This document shows, one piece after another, positions 48,311-48,455 of a stretch of DNA of 48,455 nucleotides. The stretch is from Bacteroidales bacterium. GTDB taxonomy: Bacteria > Bacteroidota > Bacteroidia > Bacteroidales > UBA6680. Made by a program: the position numbers and the translations under genes. Location: contig JAOARD010000074.1 of assembly GCA_025210735.1 (NCBI GenBank), positions 1 through 48,455 of the forward strand, given 5' to 3'. The first letter of the stretch is position 1. Every line of letters starts with the position of its first letter. The notes beneath the pieces are model-generated. The model did not search any database. It saw only the letters and a list, made by a program, of their open reading frames with translations, and was not told the origin of the DNA.

Positions 48311-48455
48311 AAAAAAAATACGGCGAGAAGAACTCTCGCCGTAAACCCCAGAACATTTATGAAAACCTGTTGTATTCAGGTTAGTTGACACTAATATGCA
48401 AGCGCCGTATCTTTAATCTCTTTCTTTCAATATTTATCTTAATTCTGTATCAAAA
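48311..48455 (-). ncRNA. Repeated small-RNA element, copy 3 (runs to the window edge)
   Basis: The terminator hairpin (48343-48319) is TACGGCGAG-AGTTCTT-CTCGCCGTA with eight T on the minus strand. The core hairpin and the TACGGCG 5' copy are unchanged. It matches copy 2 through the last base of the window (CAAAA at 48455), so the true 5' limit is outside. The 47991-48310 spacer holds no gene and differs from the other spacer. Confidence 0.6.

Noticed and set aside
47538..48455. CRISPR array
   Set aside because: Only three units, each far longer than a CRISPR repeat, with spacers of about 185 and 320 bases and no cas genes.

Overview
The window is very AT-rich DNA from a member of the Bacteroidota, most likely of the order Bacteroidales. 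Reasons seen in the sequence: several start regions carry the Bacteroidota-type -7 element TAnnTTTG; Shine-Dalgarno-like sites are scarce; there is a secreted protein with a type IX secretion (T9SS) type A sorting domain; there are many SpI/SpII-signal proteins; and there is a RprX/RprY-like two-component pair. No tRNA, rRNA or CRISPR array was seen.

Layout. 0-0.14 kb: the C-terminal end of an IS66-type transposase. 0.7-3.7 kb (+): a GNAT acetyltransferase and an alanine/ornithine-racemase-family PLP enzyme in one operon, then DUF3841 and YdeI-family genes. 3.8-5.5 kb (-): a secreted HExxH metalloprotein and an AraC regulator. 5.8-9.7 kb (+): a membrane TPR-HTH regulator followed by a three-gene envelope operon (lipoprotein, EEP phosphatase lipoprotein, beta-barrel-like protein) closed by a terminator. 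9.7-27.5 kb (-): a long one-strand series of small, mostly unrecognised accessory genes (GIY-YIG/DUF4357, Zn-ribbon, RNase Z-like MBL, a free SecD-head lipoprotein, ADP-ribosylglycohydrolase, YARHG protein, CNNM/CBS protein, PH-like membrane protein, a propeller-WGR-YwqG fusion and one pseudogene). Its content resembles an orphan-immunity (polyimmunity) island, but that is an inference. 27.8-30.9 kb (-): a four-gene cassette of a 67-aa protein, a SAM methyltransferase, a D-Ala-D-Ala-ligase-type ATP-grasp enzyme and a stand-alone thioester reductase. 31.8-33.1 kb (+): a secreted protein and a DUF429 protein. 33.2-40.7 kb (-): a T9SS protein followed by three tandem 725-728-aa paralogues, each with seven tail-fibre-like repeats. 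40.9-45.4 kb (+): a PIF1-like helicase with an HRDC-like tail, an FMN-binding NosR-like membrane protein, and uracil-DNA glycosylase. 45.4-47.4 kb (-): an OmpR-type regulator and a histidine kinase. 47.5-48.5 kb: three copies of a repeated, probably transcribed small-RNA element.

Two things stand out as possibly undescribed. First, a family of very short ORFs or ORF remnants (about 23-31 codons when intact) sits immediately upstream of several envelope and accessory genes (12.3, 15.2, 20.2, 35.4-35.6, 37.8 and 40.1 kb, and a divergent one at 44.5 kb). The family has a conserved MKRSM beginning and an [AE]xFH[LIM] core, and its stop codons overlap or abut the next ATG, so it looks like a dispersed translational-coupling leader. 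Second, the triplicated element at the right end has an internal hairpin and a 9-bp terminator hairpin plus U-tract on the minus strand. A wobble substitution preserves pairing only in the minus-strand RNA, and a 5' copy of one terminator arm could compete for the other arm. All product names come from motifs read by eye; no database search was possible.
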